Counted from the stretch's first letter, positions 19,565 to 30,152 are shown. The stretch: 64,000 bases of DNA from an uncultured Lachnospiraceae bacterium (GCA_947167155.1 CAMVHB010000006.1:1-64000), one strand, 5' to 3'. The notes: generated by a model from the sequence alone, not told the origin. Numbers and translations: made by a program.

Positions 19565-20793
19565 CACTTGCCTCCCGCTGAAGCTTTCCCTGCCAGCAGT
19601 CCGGTAGCAAAGGCAAAATGGAGATTGTAGCCTCCGCATATCCCGTCACAGTCCAAAAGTTCACCGGTCACAAAAAGCCCGGGAAACTTACGAAGCTCCA
19701 TAGTATGAGGATCTACTTCGGAAAGTGAAAGCCCGCCGGAGCTTGTCTGCGCCTTTTCAAATCCAGCGTATCCTGTCATATCAAAGGAGAAGGATGAGAG
19801 GATATCAAAAAGAAGCTTAAGCTTTTTTGATGAAATATCTGAAAGACGATCCGAAAGGGAAATTCCTGCCTTCTTTAAGAAAAAAGGGATCATTTTGTAG
19901 TTCAATATGGAGAGCAGTGCATCCTTGACCTTGATATCGCCCATCAGATTCCGGATAAAGGCAGAATAGTCAAAGCTCTTTGGAAGAAGATCAAGGCAGA
20001 TCCTCACCCTCTCGTTCTCATCAAAAAGGCGGATTGCAGAAGAGCTAACATTCAAAACAGGAATTCCTGAAATGCTGCCCTTGTTGAATTGTAGTTCACC
20101 AAAATCAGAGGCAATAACGTCACTCTTATGCGCTATATTAATCCGCCCGTAAACTCTTATTCCGGCAAAATCTTCAGAAAATGCACCCTCACATTTCAAA
20201 GGAGAAAGAGCCGGAAGAGGCTTGTTAACATCAAGTCCGAGAGAAGAAAGCAACTTATAGCCATCTCCCATAGCTCCTGTATCTGGAGCAGCAAGCCCAC
20301 CGGTCGAAAGGATATACTTTTTTGCAAAAAAAATGTTTTTATCCGTCTTTATCCTGAAATACCCGTCTTCCCTTTCGAGCGAAACACCACTTTCTTCAAC
20401 TGAAAAAATCACTCCTCTTTCCTTCGCTCTCAAAAGCAGGATGTCCCTGAAAGATTTCGCCTCCCCACTGTAAGGGTAAAAGCAGCCATTCCTTTCATAA
20501 GGAACAATCCCTTTTTTTGAAAAAAAAGACAGGGAGTCTTCAAGTGTGAAGGAAGACAATATCTGCTCAAGACTTTCTTTGTCGGGAGAATTGTAATGAT
20601 CCACAGAAATAGCGCGATTTGTGAAATTACATCTACCGTTTCCCGTACGGGAAAGCTTTTTTCCGGGGATTTGATTTTTTTCAAGGACGAGAACGCTTTT
20701 TTTTGGTGAGGCTTCTTTTGCACCGATCGCCGCAACAAGCCCTGAAGCCCCGGCTCCTATTATAATGATATCATAATTATCTTCTCTTTTCAT
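19564..20793 (-). CDS. HI0933/YhiN-family flavoprotein
   Basis: IIIIGAGASGLVAAIGAKEA, KKLSRTGNGRCNFTN, GELLDCDGICGGYNLHFAFATG. Confidence 0.92.
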   Translation of the reverse strand: MKREDNYDIIIIGAGASGLVAAIGAKEASPKKSVLVLEKNQIPGKKLSRTGNGRCNFTNRAISVDHYNSPDKESLEQILSSFTLEDSLSFFSKKGIVPYERNGCFYPYSGEAKSFRDILLLRAKERGVIFSVEESGVSLEREDGYFRIKTDKNIFFAKKYILSTGGLAAPDTGAMGDGYKLLSSLGLDVNKPLPALSPLKCEGAFSEDFAGIRVYGRINIAHKSDVIASDFGELQFNKGSISGIPVLNVSSSAIRLFDENERVRICLDLLPKSFDYSAFIRNLMGDIKVKDALLSILNYKMIPFFLKKAGISLSDRLSDISSKKLKLLFDILSSFSFDMTGYAGFEKAQTSSGGLSLSEVDPHTMELRKFPGLFVTGELLDCDGICGGYNLHFAFATGLLAGKASAGGK

Positions 20794-22450
20794 CGGGAAG
20801 CAGCCTCATTTTTGTCAAAAGCATCGCTATTTTTCTGCCTTTCGGGAATCTTTCGACCTCTTCTCTTGAGATCGTCCTTGTAAGCAGGAGGATGAGTGCA
20901 TAGACTATCACCCCGAATATGATAGAGATGATGGTCGAAAATGTGTTTGAATGCGTGATATAGTGCATGGCTCTGTAGAACAAAAATGTCAATACGCCCA
21001 TGGCAGCTGAGGCCGCGGCAGGCTGTACAAAGGTCGTTACGAAATTGAGCCGGACGTTGGCATGCCGGGTCAGTGCGATATTATTTAAAACACACATCAA
21101 AAGGGCATAGAATGCATTTGCTATTATCACAGCGTAGATGTTGAGGTTGAATACCCTCATCAGAAGTATAAGGAGAAGTGCCTGAAGCCCCAATGATATG
21201 GCGGCATTTATGACCGGGATACGAAGCCGGTCTACCCCCTGGAGAAGTCCGTTCGAAAGAGTGGACAAAGAAAAGAACACTACGGAAATAGCTCCTGTCA
21301 GCATCATCATTGAGGAAGATTGATCCGTATCCGAGAAAAGCAGCATCATAAGTGGGCCTGAAAGCGCCATAAGACCGGCGGTGCATGGGAAGGCGATAAG
21401 CATGGTAAAGCGCGTTGCAGATGTGATCTGGCGTTTTACGGAAGCTCTTTTCCCAAGCATAAAAGCCTTTGTAAGACTTACAACAGCTGATGAAGCCATA
21501 GCTGAGGCTATAGATATGGGCACATTGATGAGGACCCGAAACTGTCCCGCATAAACACCCCACCATTCGGATATCTGCTTTGCATCATAGCCCTGTGTCA
21601 CCGCTATATTCTTGAAAAGCGTCTGGTCTACTATTGAGCTGATATTGTATATAGTGGTTGAAAGAAGAACAGGAACTATGGTCAGGACGAGTATCTTTAT
21701 GAGGGACGCATATGATTCCTGTTTTTCAATGGTGCTTTTCTTTACCTTCTTTTTGAACTTTGCGTAAAAACCGAGGAACAAAAAGAATATGAAAAGGAGC
21801 GCAGCCATGGCACCCGCTGCAGTACCCATGGTACCGCCTGCCGCCCCGTAGGAGGCTGCGGTATTTTCCGCATTGACAAGGATCTTTCCTGCCTTCTGAC
21901 CATAGGAAAAGAGCGCATATGCGCAGACTATTGATATCACGGCATTTGTGATCTGCTCGATGATCTGCGAGATAGCTGTAGGGACCATGGTGGAAAGGCC
22001 CTGGAAGAAACCTCTGAAAACACCAAGAATAGCGACAATGAGGATCACAGGACCAAGCACCGTGAGAGCCGGAGCCGCGAAAGGAGTCTTCAAAAAGCCG
22101 CATAGCTCCTCATTGAAAAACAAAATGATAAGCATCGCTGCGCTTCCTGTAATACTTGCAAAAAGAAGCGAGCCCTTAAGCACCCTCATCACGTTCTTCG
22201 GCTCTGACTTCGCAGCCCGGGCCGCGACAAGCTTTGAAACCGCAAGGGGGATAGAGTATGAAGATATTATGAGCAGAATATTATATATCTCATAAGCAGT
22301 TCCGTAGTAGTCGTTCCCGGTCTTCCCTATAATGGCAGTGAGGGGGATCCTGTAAACAAGACCTATGATCCGGCTTATGATCGAAGCCCCTGCCAGGATC
22401 GACCCTTGGACTATAAGCTGGGAATCACTGTTTGAGCGTTCCTTCGTCAT
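20777..22450 (-). CDS. Polysaccharide biosynthesis / SpoVB-MurJ-like flippase (MOP superfamily)
   Basis: 557 aa, about 14 TM; GSILAGASIISRIIGLVYRIPLTAIIG. Confidence 0.88.
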   Translation of the reverse strand: MTKERSNSDSQLIVQGSILAGASIISRIIGLVYRIPLTAIIGKTGNDYYGTAYEIYNILLIISSYSIPLAVSKLVAARAAKSEPKNVMRVLKGSLLFASITGSAAMLIILFFNEELCGFLKTPFAAPALTVLGPVILIVAILGVFRGFFQGLSTMVPTAISQIIEQITNAVISIVCAYALFSYGQKAGKILVNAENTAASYGAAGGTMGTAAGAMAALLFIFFLFLGFYAKFKKKVKKSTIEKQESYASLIKILVLTIVPVLLSTTIYNISSIVDQTLFKNIAVTQGYDAKQISEWWGVYAGQFRVLINVPISIASAMASSAVVSLTKAFMLGKRASVKRQITSATRFTMLIAFPCTAGLMALSGPLMMLLFSDTDQSSSMMMLTGAISVVFFSLSTLSNGLLQGVDRLRIPVINAAISLGLQALLLILLMRVFNLNIYAVIIANAFYALLMCVLNNIALTRHANVRLNFVTTFVQPAAASAAMGVLTFLFYRAMHYITHSNTFSTIISIIFGVIVYALILLLTRTISREEVERFPKGRKIAMLLTKMRLLPDEKRR

Positions 22451-23652
22451 CTTGCGTTGAATTCCTCTATCGTAGAATAAAAGTTGTTTTCATCACTGTG
22501 ATACTTCTCTATGAGGCTGACCCAGGTCTTTCCGGGATTGAGTTCTATCTCGCTCCCATCCGGCATATAATAACTTGTAATCCCTGTGTCAGACTTCTTT
22601 TCCCAGGTGATGTCTATCACCTTTCCTTCAGTAATGAATTTTCCCTTTCCCGTACCCTTTAGCGGGATATTAAGATAAGTCGTTCCCTCGTATATGGAGC
22701 AGGGAACATCCTGAAGGATGATATTTTTGACCATGATCTGCTTTCCGTCAACTGCATCGATCTCAGGCTCATCATACTCGAAGCGTTTGTAAAGACCCGT
22801 GCTCTTGTCATATATGAAATAAGGCTGGTTGTTGTAGAGATAGAGTGAAAGCGCTTCGCAGGGTTCACCTGAAGGAAGGGTATTCTCTTTTTCCGAGAAG
22901 ATAAAATGGTCCCGAAGTCCTTCCTTCTTCGTAGTCCGATAACCCTTTTTGGCGATCCCTTCGTCAACACCCGCTCCCGTGGTATAGGCATTGTGAGGAG
23001 ATTTCCTGTCTGAGGAGCGGAACCATATATCGTTTAGGCTTCCGTCAGTACCGTTCAGATCAGCGACAATTCCTGTCGCAAGCAGCTCCTCTCCATGGAC
23101 TGACTGTCCGAAATGCACATATACAGCGTCATATTCCGAAGCAATATAAGCAAAATAGGGCCTGCACGATCTTAAGTTCCCTATACGGTCAAGACCCGCG
23201 TAATCCTCAAATACAGCCATATACCTTGTCATCCCGCCTTCCATGGGGCATTCGTATATGACCCCGGCAGAGTTGATCCCGTAATGCGGAAGTGCAGGTG
23301 ATGAGTTTTCTATCATGAAAGCCACGTTTCTCTTTGTAAGAAGGGAAGGATCCAAAAGAACCTCACCCGTAAGAGGGCTCTTCGGTCCTGTCGGCTTTGT
23401 TTCTTCAGCAGATGAAGCTGAAGATGAAGAAGCTGACGAAGTCTTTTTTTCAGAAGAAAGTGCTGCTAAAGAAGCAGCTTTTTTTGAAAGCGAGATACTA
23501 CTCTCTCTCATACTTAATGATGCGCTCTGTCTTCTTTCCTCCTCTGCCTTCTTTTTCTGTGAACCTGATACAAAGATCAGAAGCCCGATCAAAAGCAACA
23601 GGACTGCGCAAAGGACAACTATAAGTATTATCGTTTTTTTCTTTTTTGACAT
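22447..23652 (-). CDS. DUF3048 (YerB-like) exported protein
   Basis: N-terminal TM, Ser-rich linker, VAFMIENSSPALPHYGINSAGVIYECPMEGGMTRYMAVFED. Confidence 0.85.
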   Translation of the reverse strand: MSKKKKTIILIVVLCAVLLLLIGLLIFVSGSQKKKAEEERRQSASLSMRESSISLSKKAASLAALSSEKKTSSASSSSASSAEETKPTGPKSPLTGEVLLDPSLLTKRNVAFMIENSSPALPHYGINSAGVIYECPMEGGMTRYMAVFEDYAGLDRIGNLRSCRPYFAYIASEYDAVYVHFGQSVHGEELLATGIVADLNGTDGSLNDIWFRSSDRKSPHNAYTTGAGVDEGIAKKGYRTTKKEGLRDHFIFSEKENTLPSGEPCEALSLYLYNNQPYFIYDKSTGLYKRFEYDEPEIDAVDGKQIMVKNIILQDVPCSIYEGTTYLNIPLKGTGKGKFITEGKVIDITWEKKSDTGITSYYMPDGSEIELNPGKTWVSLIEKYHSDENNFYSTIEEFNAR

Positions 23653-23668
23653 CTTACTGTTCTGCCTT

Positions 23669-24169
23669 TTACCTGTTGATCGAAAGCGCTTCCATTACTT
23701 TTTTTTGCATTTCCTCCATGACCAGGCGTTCTTCATCAACTATATGATCGTAACCGAGAAGATGAAGAGTACTGTGACATATTAGAAAGGCAAATTCTCT
23801 TTTTTCGGAATGCCCATAATCTTTTGCCTGTGATCTCACCTTTTCCTCACAGAGAACTATATCACCGAGCACTACCTCTCCTGTGTCCGGATTTATAGAA
23901 TCAGTCTCATTTTCGGAAATGAATTCAGCGAAAGGTCTTGAATGATCAAACCCGACAAGCGGGAAGGAAAGCACGTCTGTCACGCTGTCAACACCCCTGT
24001 AGTCCTTATTGAGTTCTCTTATCTCTTCACTGCTCACGAAGGAAAGGGAAACCTCCGCTTCCATGTCAAATCCGGCGATTAACAGGGTCTTTTTCACCGT
24101 GCTTTCTGCCGTTTCAAAAATATCAAAATCAAATTCAGGCACATTTTCGTCTTGTATTATAAGAGTCAT
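23669..24169 (-). CDS. ybeY: Endoribonuclease YbeY
   Basis: CHSTLHLLGYDH zinc motif; RGVDSVTDVLSFP. Confidence 0.96.
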   Translation of the reverse strand: MTLIIQDENVPEFDFDIFETAESTVKKTLLIAGFDMEAEVSLSFVSSEEIRELNKDYRGVDSVTDVLSFPLVGFDHSRPFAEFISENETDSINPDTGEVVLGDIVLCEEKVRSQAKDYGHSEKREFAFLICHSTLHLLGYDHIVDEERLVMEEMQKKVMEALSINR

Positions 24170-24196
24170 ATAATCACCTCAATAAGTTTTGTCCCC

Positions 24197-25462
24197 TCAT
24201 AAGATATCTGACTTTGCGAGATAATCTCTTATCCTCAAAAACTGGTTTATAGACATACCGGATCTGTCATAGGTTCCGTTTGCAGAAAGCTCATTCATCG
24301 CCTGATAGATTATCATGCTCTGGTTCCACTCGCTCCTTCCGGCCGCATTTATTTCTTCCTCAAGTCTTGTAACGCAGGTGCTTGCCATGTGTACGATCGC
24401 AGACTCGATAGTGGTCGGAAGTCTTCCTTCACCGGGATATTCGGAAAGTATCCGGATCACATCGTGCGGAAAGCAATGATCCTCTGCGATCCTTACTGCG
24501 TTTTCCATGAAGGGCTCACCCTCCATCACTCCAAGCCTGTAATAGAAGCCGCCGCAAGCAGCAGTCCTGTCCTTTGCCCGGATTATAATGGCACAGTTTT
24601 CAGCCGCCCTTCTCACCCTGCTCGCATGAACATATTCCTCCATCGAAAACAGCCTGATATCCTGCGCAAGGGAATAATCATCATCAAGTATAATATCATA
24701 GGCACTTAAAGGTTCTCTCTTATCTGCCTCCACCAGCTTTGGAAACAGTATCCATGCAAAGAGAACACTGACAAGTGAAAGTGCTAAAGCTCCCGGGAGC
24801 ATGTCGTAAGAAAGAGCTCTGCCGGAGAGATACATGAACATGCAGGGAACAAAAGCATTACTACCAAAAATAATGAGCCCCGTAAACACCGTCAGCTTCT
24901 CATCCCGAAGATAATCAGCCATCATAGCCCCCATTGTTCCAAGCAGGATGTAACACAGAAGAACAAGGAGCCCCGAGCCTGATATCAGCGAAAACAGCGC
25001 CGCAAAAAAGATCGTCATCGAAAGGGACAACTTGCCGTTCATCACGACGGTCAGGATGAAAGCGATCGGCATTATGGGGAAGAAGAAATCGTCAAAGAAA
25101 GTACCGAAGAATACAATGACAAAGCAGATAATGAAAACGATGACCATCTTCAGATAGTCTGTGGCGTTGTATGAAAGCCGGTTTTTTCGCCTTTCGTTTC
25201 GAAGGACAAGAAAAAAGACAAGAAGAAAGGTGACAGCCACTGCGAGAACAGCTACCATCTCATCCATAAGGATATTTTTTCTCATGCAAAGGAGAAAGGT
25301 ACCTGTCAGAAAAACTGCCGCGATCATAATGAAAGCAAAAAGCCGCCTTTTTGATATCCTGCCTTCCTCAGCCCTCTCAGCCTTCAGACCTCTTTGCTTT
25401 TGTCTTTGTCTTATGCTGCTTTTTTTCGTATTCTTCATATGCTTCAACGATCTTCTGAACAA
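24197..25462 (-). CDS. Membrane protein related to 7TM-HD (PgpH) family, degenerate HD domain
   Basis: Multi-TM N-terminal half, C-terminal region with HD-domain-like layout but YYRLG in place of HDIGK; located between phoH and ybeY as pgpH is. True start uncertain (overlaps phoH). Confidence 0.65.
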   Translation of the reverse strand: MFRRSLKHMKNTKKSSIRQRQKQRGLKAERAEEGRISKRRLFAFIMIAAVFLTGTFLLCMRKNILMDEMVAVLAVAVTFLLVFFLVLRNERRKNRLSYNATDYLKMVIVFIICFVIVFFGTFFDDFFFPIMPIAFILTVVMNGKLSLSMTIFFAALFSLISGSGLLVLLCYILLGTMGAMMADYLRDEKLTVFTGLIIFGSNAFVPCMFMYLSGRALSYDMLPGALALSLVSVLFAWILFPKLVEADKREPLSAYDIILDDDYSLAQDIRLFSMEEYVHASRVRRAAENCAIIIRAKDRTAACGGFYYRLGVMEGEPFMENAVRIAEDHCFPHDVIRILSEYPGEGRLPTTIESAIVHMASTCVTRLEEEINAAGRSEWNQSMIIYQAMNELSANGTYDRSGMSINQFLRIRDYLAKSDIL

Positions 25463-26381
25463 GAGGGTGTCTTACAACATCTTCCTTCGAAAGATGGCAA
25501 ACACCTATGCCTTCAATCCCTGTAAGGACTGAAAGTGAAACGGAAAGCCCGCTTGTCTGCCCTTTGGGAAGATCCCTTTGTGTCAGATCGCCTGTTATCA
25601 CTGCCTTTGAGCCAAAGCCTATCCTTGTCAGGAACATCTTCATCTGCGCGGGCGTAGTATTTTGAGCCTCATCAAGTATTATAAATGAGCTGTCGAGCGT
25701 CCTTCCTCTCATATAGGCAAGAGGTGCAACCTCTATAAGCCCTTTTTCGGTATTTCTCTGAAAGGCCTCCTGCCCCATTATCTGGTAAAGAGCGTCATAA
25801 AGCGGCCGCAGATAGGGATCAACTTTGCTCTGAAGATCCCCGGGAAGAAAGCCGAGCTTTTCTCCCGCTTCTATCGCAGGCCTCGTCAGAATTATCCGGT
25901 CAACCTCTCCTCTCCCGAAATACAGGCAGGCAAGCGCCATTGCAAGATAAGTCTTTCCCGTTCCGGCGGGCCCAACACCAAAGGTGATCATGTTTTGCCG
26001 GATGAGATCCACATATTCCTTCTGTCCTATAGTCTTGGGCTTGATCGGCTTTCCTGAGACGGTATGAGCTATTATGTCGCCATCCATCTTCAGAAGGTCA
26101 TGCTCCAAAAGATTTTTTTCCGTAAGTGTAAGTGCGTAGGACACATTCTCGGGTGTAAGGAGAGTATGGTTTTCTGAGAGCCGCTTCAACTCTGAAAATA
26201 CATTCTCGGCTCTTTCTAAGCTCTCCTTCGATCCTAAAAGCCTTACCTTCCCGTCCCTTATCACAACAGAAACGGAAAGCTTCTTTTCAAGTATGGAGAG
26301 GTTTTTGTCAAACTCACCGAAAATATTTTTCAGATGCTCGTCCGGTATATATAATTCTTTTTCTTCCAATGCATCCACCAC
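25377..26381 (-). CDS. phoH: PhoH family ATPase
   Basis: GVGPAGTGKTYLAMALA, DSSFIILDEAQNTTPAQMKMFLTRIGFGSKAVITGDLTQRDLP; GTG start. Confidence 0.95.
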   Translation of the reverse strand: MVDALEEKELYIPDEHLKNIFGEFDKNLSILEKKLSVSVVIRDGKVRLLGSKESLERAENVFSELKRLSENHTLLTPENVSYALTLTEKNLLEHDLLKMDGDIIAHTVSGKPIKPKTIGQKEYVDLIRQNMITFGVGPAGTGKTYLAMALACLYFGRGEVDRIILTRPAIEAGEKLGFLPGDLQSKVDPYLRPLYDALYQIMGQEAFQRNTEKGLIEVAPLAYMRGRTLDSSFIILDEAQNTTPAQMKMFLTRIGFGSKAVITGDLTQRDLPKGQTSGLSVSLSVLTGIEGIGVCHLSKEDVVRHPLVQKIVEAYEEYEKKQHKTKTKAKRSEG

Positions 26382-26440
26382 AACAGATTGTATAATAACA
26401 CTTTAATTGCACTAATGATAGTATTCTTGTAAAAATCAGA

Positions 26441-27598
26441 CTATTGTCCCGAAGTGATCACAGGGATATATACAAAATTTGCTCTTTCTATCTCACTCAA
26501 AAGACCGTGCTTATCGATGACCAGTACCGAAAGGACATTGTTTCCCTCCGGAACCTGTATGGGACCGTCATATCGGAGTGAGTTTGCGTCCGGCCTTGAA
26601 CTGTCCCATGTATAATAGATCGTAGCATCTTCTGCAAAACTCATTATTTCTACTGTTACCGGAGCGGAATAATTTCCGCCCGACGGGACTATCACCGGAA
26701 GTTCAGGCGCCTGATACTTTATAGTATAGGTCTTTGTAACAATCGGTCCCCATACCCCGGTTTGAGATATAGCTCTGGCTCGGATCACGCTTTCTCCGTC
26801 ACCCAAAAGTATCGGTTCGTTGAAAAGTGTCCCGCCTGTGGACGGATCTTCTCCGTTGATCGTAAAATAAATCTGATAGTTTTTAGGAGATGAAAGAGAA
26901 AGCGAAAGGTCATCATTATACTCCCCCTCGTCCTCGGAGAATATAACCTCACCTGCCCAGGCATCCTCTATCTTTTTTTTCTGAGCGTCCGACTTTGCCT
27001 TTTCAAAAAGAGACAAAAGACCGTCATAATCCTCATCCTCCACCATCATATCGGTAATTGCAAAAAAGGCTTCGTCATTTTCTGCGTCAAGCTCCAGCAC
27101 CCTTGAATAATAATCATAGGCCTGATCCTTTTGTGAAAGAAGTCTGTATGCTTCCGCAATTTGCAGATAGTCTCTCTTCAGCTCTTCATTGTCTTCATTT
27201 TCATAGAGGGCTACCGCATCAAGGTAAAGTGCTATAGAGCCTTCGTAATCACCGCTTAAAAATGCGTCCTGCGCCCTTCCCTTCGTATATTCATAGCTCA
27301 TCAGATATCTTGAGGCAAAAAAGATTATAAGCGCGCAGATACAGATGGAAACAAGGGTCGCAGCCGTTACTATCTTTGAATAGGGTTTCTTCCTCTTCTT
27401 TGTTTCCTTAAGCTCTTCTTCATCTGCCTTTTTCTCAATAGGCCTGAAAAACTCCTTCGCGTCAGGATTCGCGACCATGGAGGGTATGATGTCATCGGAA
27501 AACTCATCATAATCAGGCACCAAACGAACAGCCTTACCGCATTTTTCGCAGTAAAGCTTTCCGTCAGGCAATTCATTTCCACAGTTTTGGCATTTCAT
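26441..27598 (-). CDS. Zinc-ribbon / TM / TPR protein with chitobiase C-terminal-like (CHB_HEX_C) domains
   Basis: MKCQNCGNELPDGKLYCEKCGKAV; TM around residues 80-100; TPR-like helices; YFTINGEDPSTGGTLFNEPILL and IYYTWDSSRPDANSLRYDGPIQV. Confidence 0.8.
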   Translation of the reverse strand: MKCQNCGNELPDGKLYCEKCGKAVRLVPDYDEFSDDIIPSMVANPDAKEFFRPIEKKADEEELKETKKRKKPYSKIVTAATLVSICICALIIFFASRYLMSYEYTKGRAQDAFLSGDYEGSIALYLDAVALYENEDNEELKRDYLQIAEAYRLLSQKDQAYDYYSRVLELDAENDEAFFAITDMMVEDEDYDGLLSLFEKAKSDAQKKKIEDAWAGEVIFSEDEGEYNDDLSLSLSSPKNYQIYFTINGEDPSTGGTLFNEPILLGDGESVIRARAISQTGVWGPIVTKTYTIKYQAPELPVIVPSGGNYSAPVTVEIMSFAEDATIYYTWDSSRPDANSLRYDGPIQVPEGNNVLSVLVIDKHGLLSEIERANFVYIPVITSGQ

Positions 27599-27604
27599 GG
27601 ATAA

Positions 27605-28456
27605 TTATTTTTTCACACGCATTTTTGCAGAAAAGAGACAGTTTTTCATAAGCATCGCTATGGTCATCGGACCTACTCCTCCGGGAACAGGCGTAAGATA
27701 AGCGCACAGCTCCTTTATATCCTCAAAATCACAGTCTCCGCAGAGTTTTCCTTCACTGTCCCTGTCCATACCTACATCTATCACAACGGCACCTTCTTTG
27801 ATATAGTCCCGTGTGAAAAATCTGGGCTTTCCGATCGCTGCTATCAGTATATCAGCCCCTTTGCATATCTCCTTAAGATCGTTAGTATGCGAATGGCAGA
27901 TCGTGACTGTGGCGTTCTCCCGAAGCATGAGGAGCGCCATTGGCTTTCCGACTATATTACTCCGCCCCGCTATCACACAGTTCTTTCCGTCGATCGATAC
28001 GCCGCTCCTTATCAAAAGCTCTATTATCCCTGCGGGAGTACAGGGAAGAAAGCCGGGATTTCCTATCAGAAGATTTCCCACATTTACGGGATGAAAGCCG
28101 TCAACGTCCTTTTCAGGGCTTATTCGTAAAGTAACTTTGTTTTCATCCATATGTTTGGGAAGAGGCAGCTGTACAAGGATGCCATCGATGTCAGAGCGCT
28201 CATTAAGTTCATCTATGAGCGAAAGAAGTTCCTCCTCCTTTGTTTCAGCGGGAAGCTCATATGAGACCGACCTTATGCCTGTATATTCGCAGGCCTTCTT
28301 TTTGTTTCTGACATAGACCTTTGATGCGCTGTCGTCCCCTACAAGTATCACGGCAAGCGAAACATCCCTGTTATTCGCTTCCTTAAAGGATGATACTTCT
28401 TCCTTTACTTCATCCTTGATATCCTGTGATATTTTCTTTCCATCGATAAGGTTCAT
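27605..28456 (-). CDS. folD: Methylenetetrahydrofolate dehydrogenase/cyclohydrolase FolD
   Basis: GILVQLPLPKHMDENKV, PEKDVDGFHPVNVGNL, PVPGGVGPMTIAMLM. Confidence 0.97.
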   Translation of the reverse strand: MNLIDGKKISQDIKDEVKEEVSSFKEANNRDVSLAVILVGDDSASKVYVRNKKKACEYTGIRSVSYELPAETKEEELLSLIDELNERSDIDGILVQLPLPKHMDENKVTLRISPEKDVDGFHPVNVGNLLIGNPGFLPCTPAGIIELLIRSGVSIDGKNCVIAGRSNIVGKPMALLMLRENATVTICHSHTNDLKEICKGADILIAAIGKPRFFTRDYIKEGAVVIDVGMDRDSEGKLCGDCDFEDIKELCAYLTPVPGGVGPMTIAMLMKNCLFSAKMRVKK

Positions 28457-28478
28457 CTTTTTCTCCCGATCATTATAT

Positions 28479-30152
28479 TTAGAAAAGCCCTGTTATTTTT
28501 CCTGTATTCTCGTCAACATCGATCGAATAAGCAGCCGGAGTTTTCGGAAGGCCCGGCATAGTAAGCATTGTACCGAGTATCGCTACCACGAAGCCGGCTC
28601 CGGCCGAAGGATAGACCTCTCTTACATTGATCTCGTAGTTTTCAGGTCTTCCAAGCTTTTTCGGATCGTCAGACAGAGAATACTGCGTCTTTGCAAGGCA
28701 GACCGGGAAATATCCCATCCCAAGGTCAGTCAGATGTTTAAGTTCCTTTTCGGCAGCTGAAGAATATGTAACCCCGCTGGCTCCGTATATCTTCTTTGCC
28801 ACAGTTTCGATCTTTTCCCTGAGCGGCATGGAATCGGGATAAAGAGGAGCAAATTCGGATTTCTCCGTCTCAAGCTTCTTAAGGACCGAATCCACGAGGT
28901 CAAGTCCGCCCTCTCCGCCCTTTGCCCATACTTCGGAAAGAGCAAATTCACAGCCTCTTTCCCTGACAAAGTTTTCCACGAAATCAAGTTCAGCTTTTGT
29001 GTCTGATTCAAATCTGTTCAGTGTCACAACAACAGGAACCTTATATAGTTTCAGGTTCTCAATATGCTTTTCGAGATTGACTATGCCTTTTTTCAGGGCA
29101 TCAAGGTTTTCAGCTGAAAGCTCATCCTTTTTGACACCGCCATTATACTTTAATGCGCGGACGGTAGCCACGAGGACCACACAGTCAGGTGCAAGCCCCG
29201 TGCTCCTGCATTTGATATCAAAGAATTTTTCCGCTCCGAGATCTGCTCCGAAGCCTGCCTCTGTGATACAGTAATCACCGAGCTTCAATGCGCATCTTGT
29301 TGCCCTTATGCTGTTGCAGCCATGGGCAATGTTTGCAAAAGGTCCTCCATGCACTATTGCAGGAGTATGCTCAAGAGTCTGTATGAGATTTGGCTTTATG
29401 GCGTCCTTAAGAAGAGCAGCCATTGAGCCTACTGCCTGAAGGTCGCTTGCATATACGGGATTCCCGTCAAGATCGTAGGCTGCTATTATGTTTGAAAGCC
29501 TTCTCTTAAGGTCCTTCATATTTTCCGAAAGACAGAAGATCGCCATGATCTCTGATGCCACGGTGATACAGAAATGCTCCTGCCTTGCAAAGCCGTCAGA
29601 GGGAGCTCCCAGTCCCACGACAATATTTCGAAGAGCCCTGTCATTCATATCCTCGCAGCGCTTCCATACAACCCTTCTTGAATCGATCCTGTGAGGATTT
29701 CCATGTGAAAGTTCATTATCTATAAGAGCTGATAGCAGGTTGTTTGCGCTAGTCATAGCATGGAAATCCCCGGTGAAATGAAGGTTGAGATCTTCCATCG
29801 GGACCACCTGCGCATAACCTCCGCCTGCCGCACCGCCCTTGATTCCAAAGCAGGGACCAAGGGAGGGCTCGCGAAGGGCAAGAACGGCATTTAAGCCTCT
29901 TTTTCCCATCGCTTCGGCAAGCCCTATTGAGGTTGTTGTCTTGCCTTCTCCCGCAGGAGTAGGATTTATGGCTGTAACCAGGATCAGCTTTCCGTCAGAG
30001 CGCTTTTCAAGCTTCGAGAGAGCTTCCTCCGTAAGCTTTGCCTTGTACTTTCCATACATCTCAATATCATCTTCGTAGAGCCCGACCTTTTTTGCGATAT
30101 CAATGATCGGTTCCAGGGTACTTTCCTGTGCAATTTCGATGTCAGTTTTCAT
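28479..30152 (-). CDS. fhs: Formate-tetrahydrofolate ligase
   Basis: [43 protein letters not shown]. Confidence 0.98.
   Translation of the reverse strand: MKTDIEIAQESTLEPIIDIAKKVGLYEDDIEMYGKYKAKLTEEALSKLEKRSDGKLILVTAINPTPAGEGKTTTSIGLAEAMGKRGLNAVLALREPSLGPCFGIKGGAAGGGYAQVVPMEDLNLHFTGDFHAMTSANNLLSALIDNELSHGNPHRIDSRRVVWKRCEDMNDRALRNIVVGLGAPSDGFARQEHFCITVASEIMAIFCLSENMKDLKRRLSNIIAAYDLDGNPVYASDLQAVGSMAALLKDAIKPNLIQTLEHTPAIVHGGPFANIAHGCNSIRATRCALKLGDYCITEAGFGADLGAEKFFDIKCRSTGLAPDCVVLVATVRALKYNGGVKKDELSAENLDALKKGIVNLEKHIENLKLYKVPVVVTLNRFESDTKAELDFVENFVRERGCEFALSEVWAKGGEGGLDLVDSVLKKLETEKSEFAPLYPDSMPLREKIETVAKKIYGASGVTYSSAAEKELKHLTDLGMGYFPVCLAKTQYSLSDDPKKLGRPENYEINVREVYPSAGAGFVVAILGTMLTMPGLPKTPAAYSIDVDENTGKITGLF

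Noticed and set aside
21081-21566. 161 aa alternative-frame minus ORF inside the MOP flippase gene
   Set aside because: Out-of-frame within a clear multi-TM transporter; no independent support.
23395-23520. Ser-rich repetitive stretch
   Set aside because: Low-complexity linker after the TM of the DUF3048 protein; ordinary for exported proteins.
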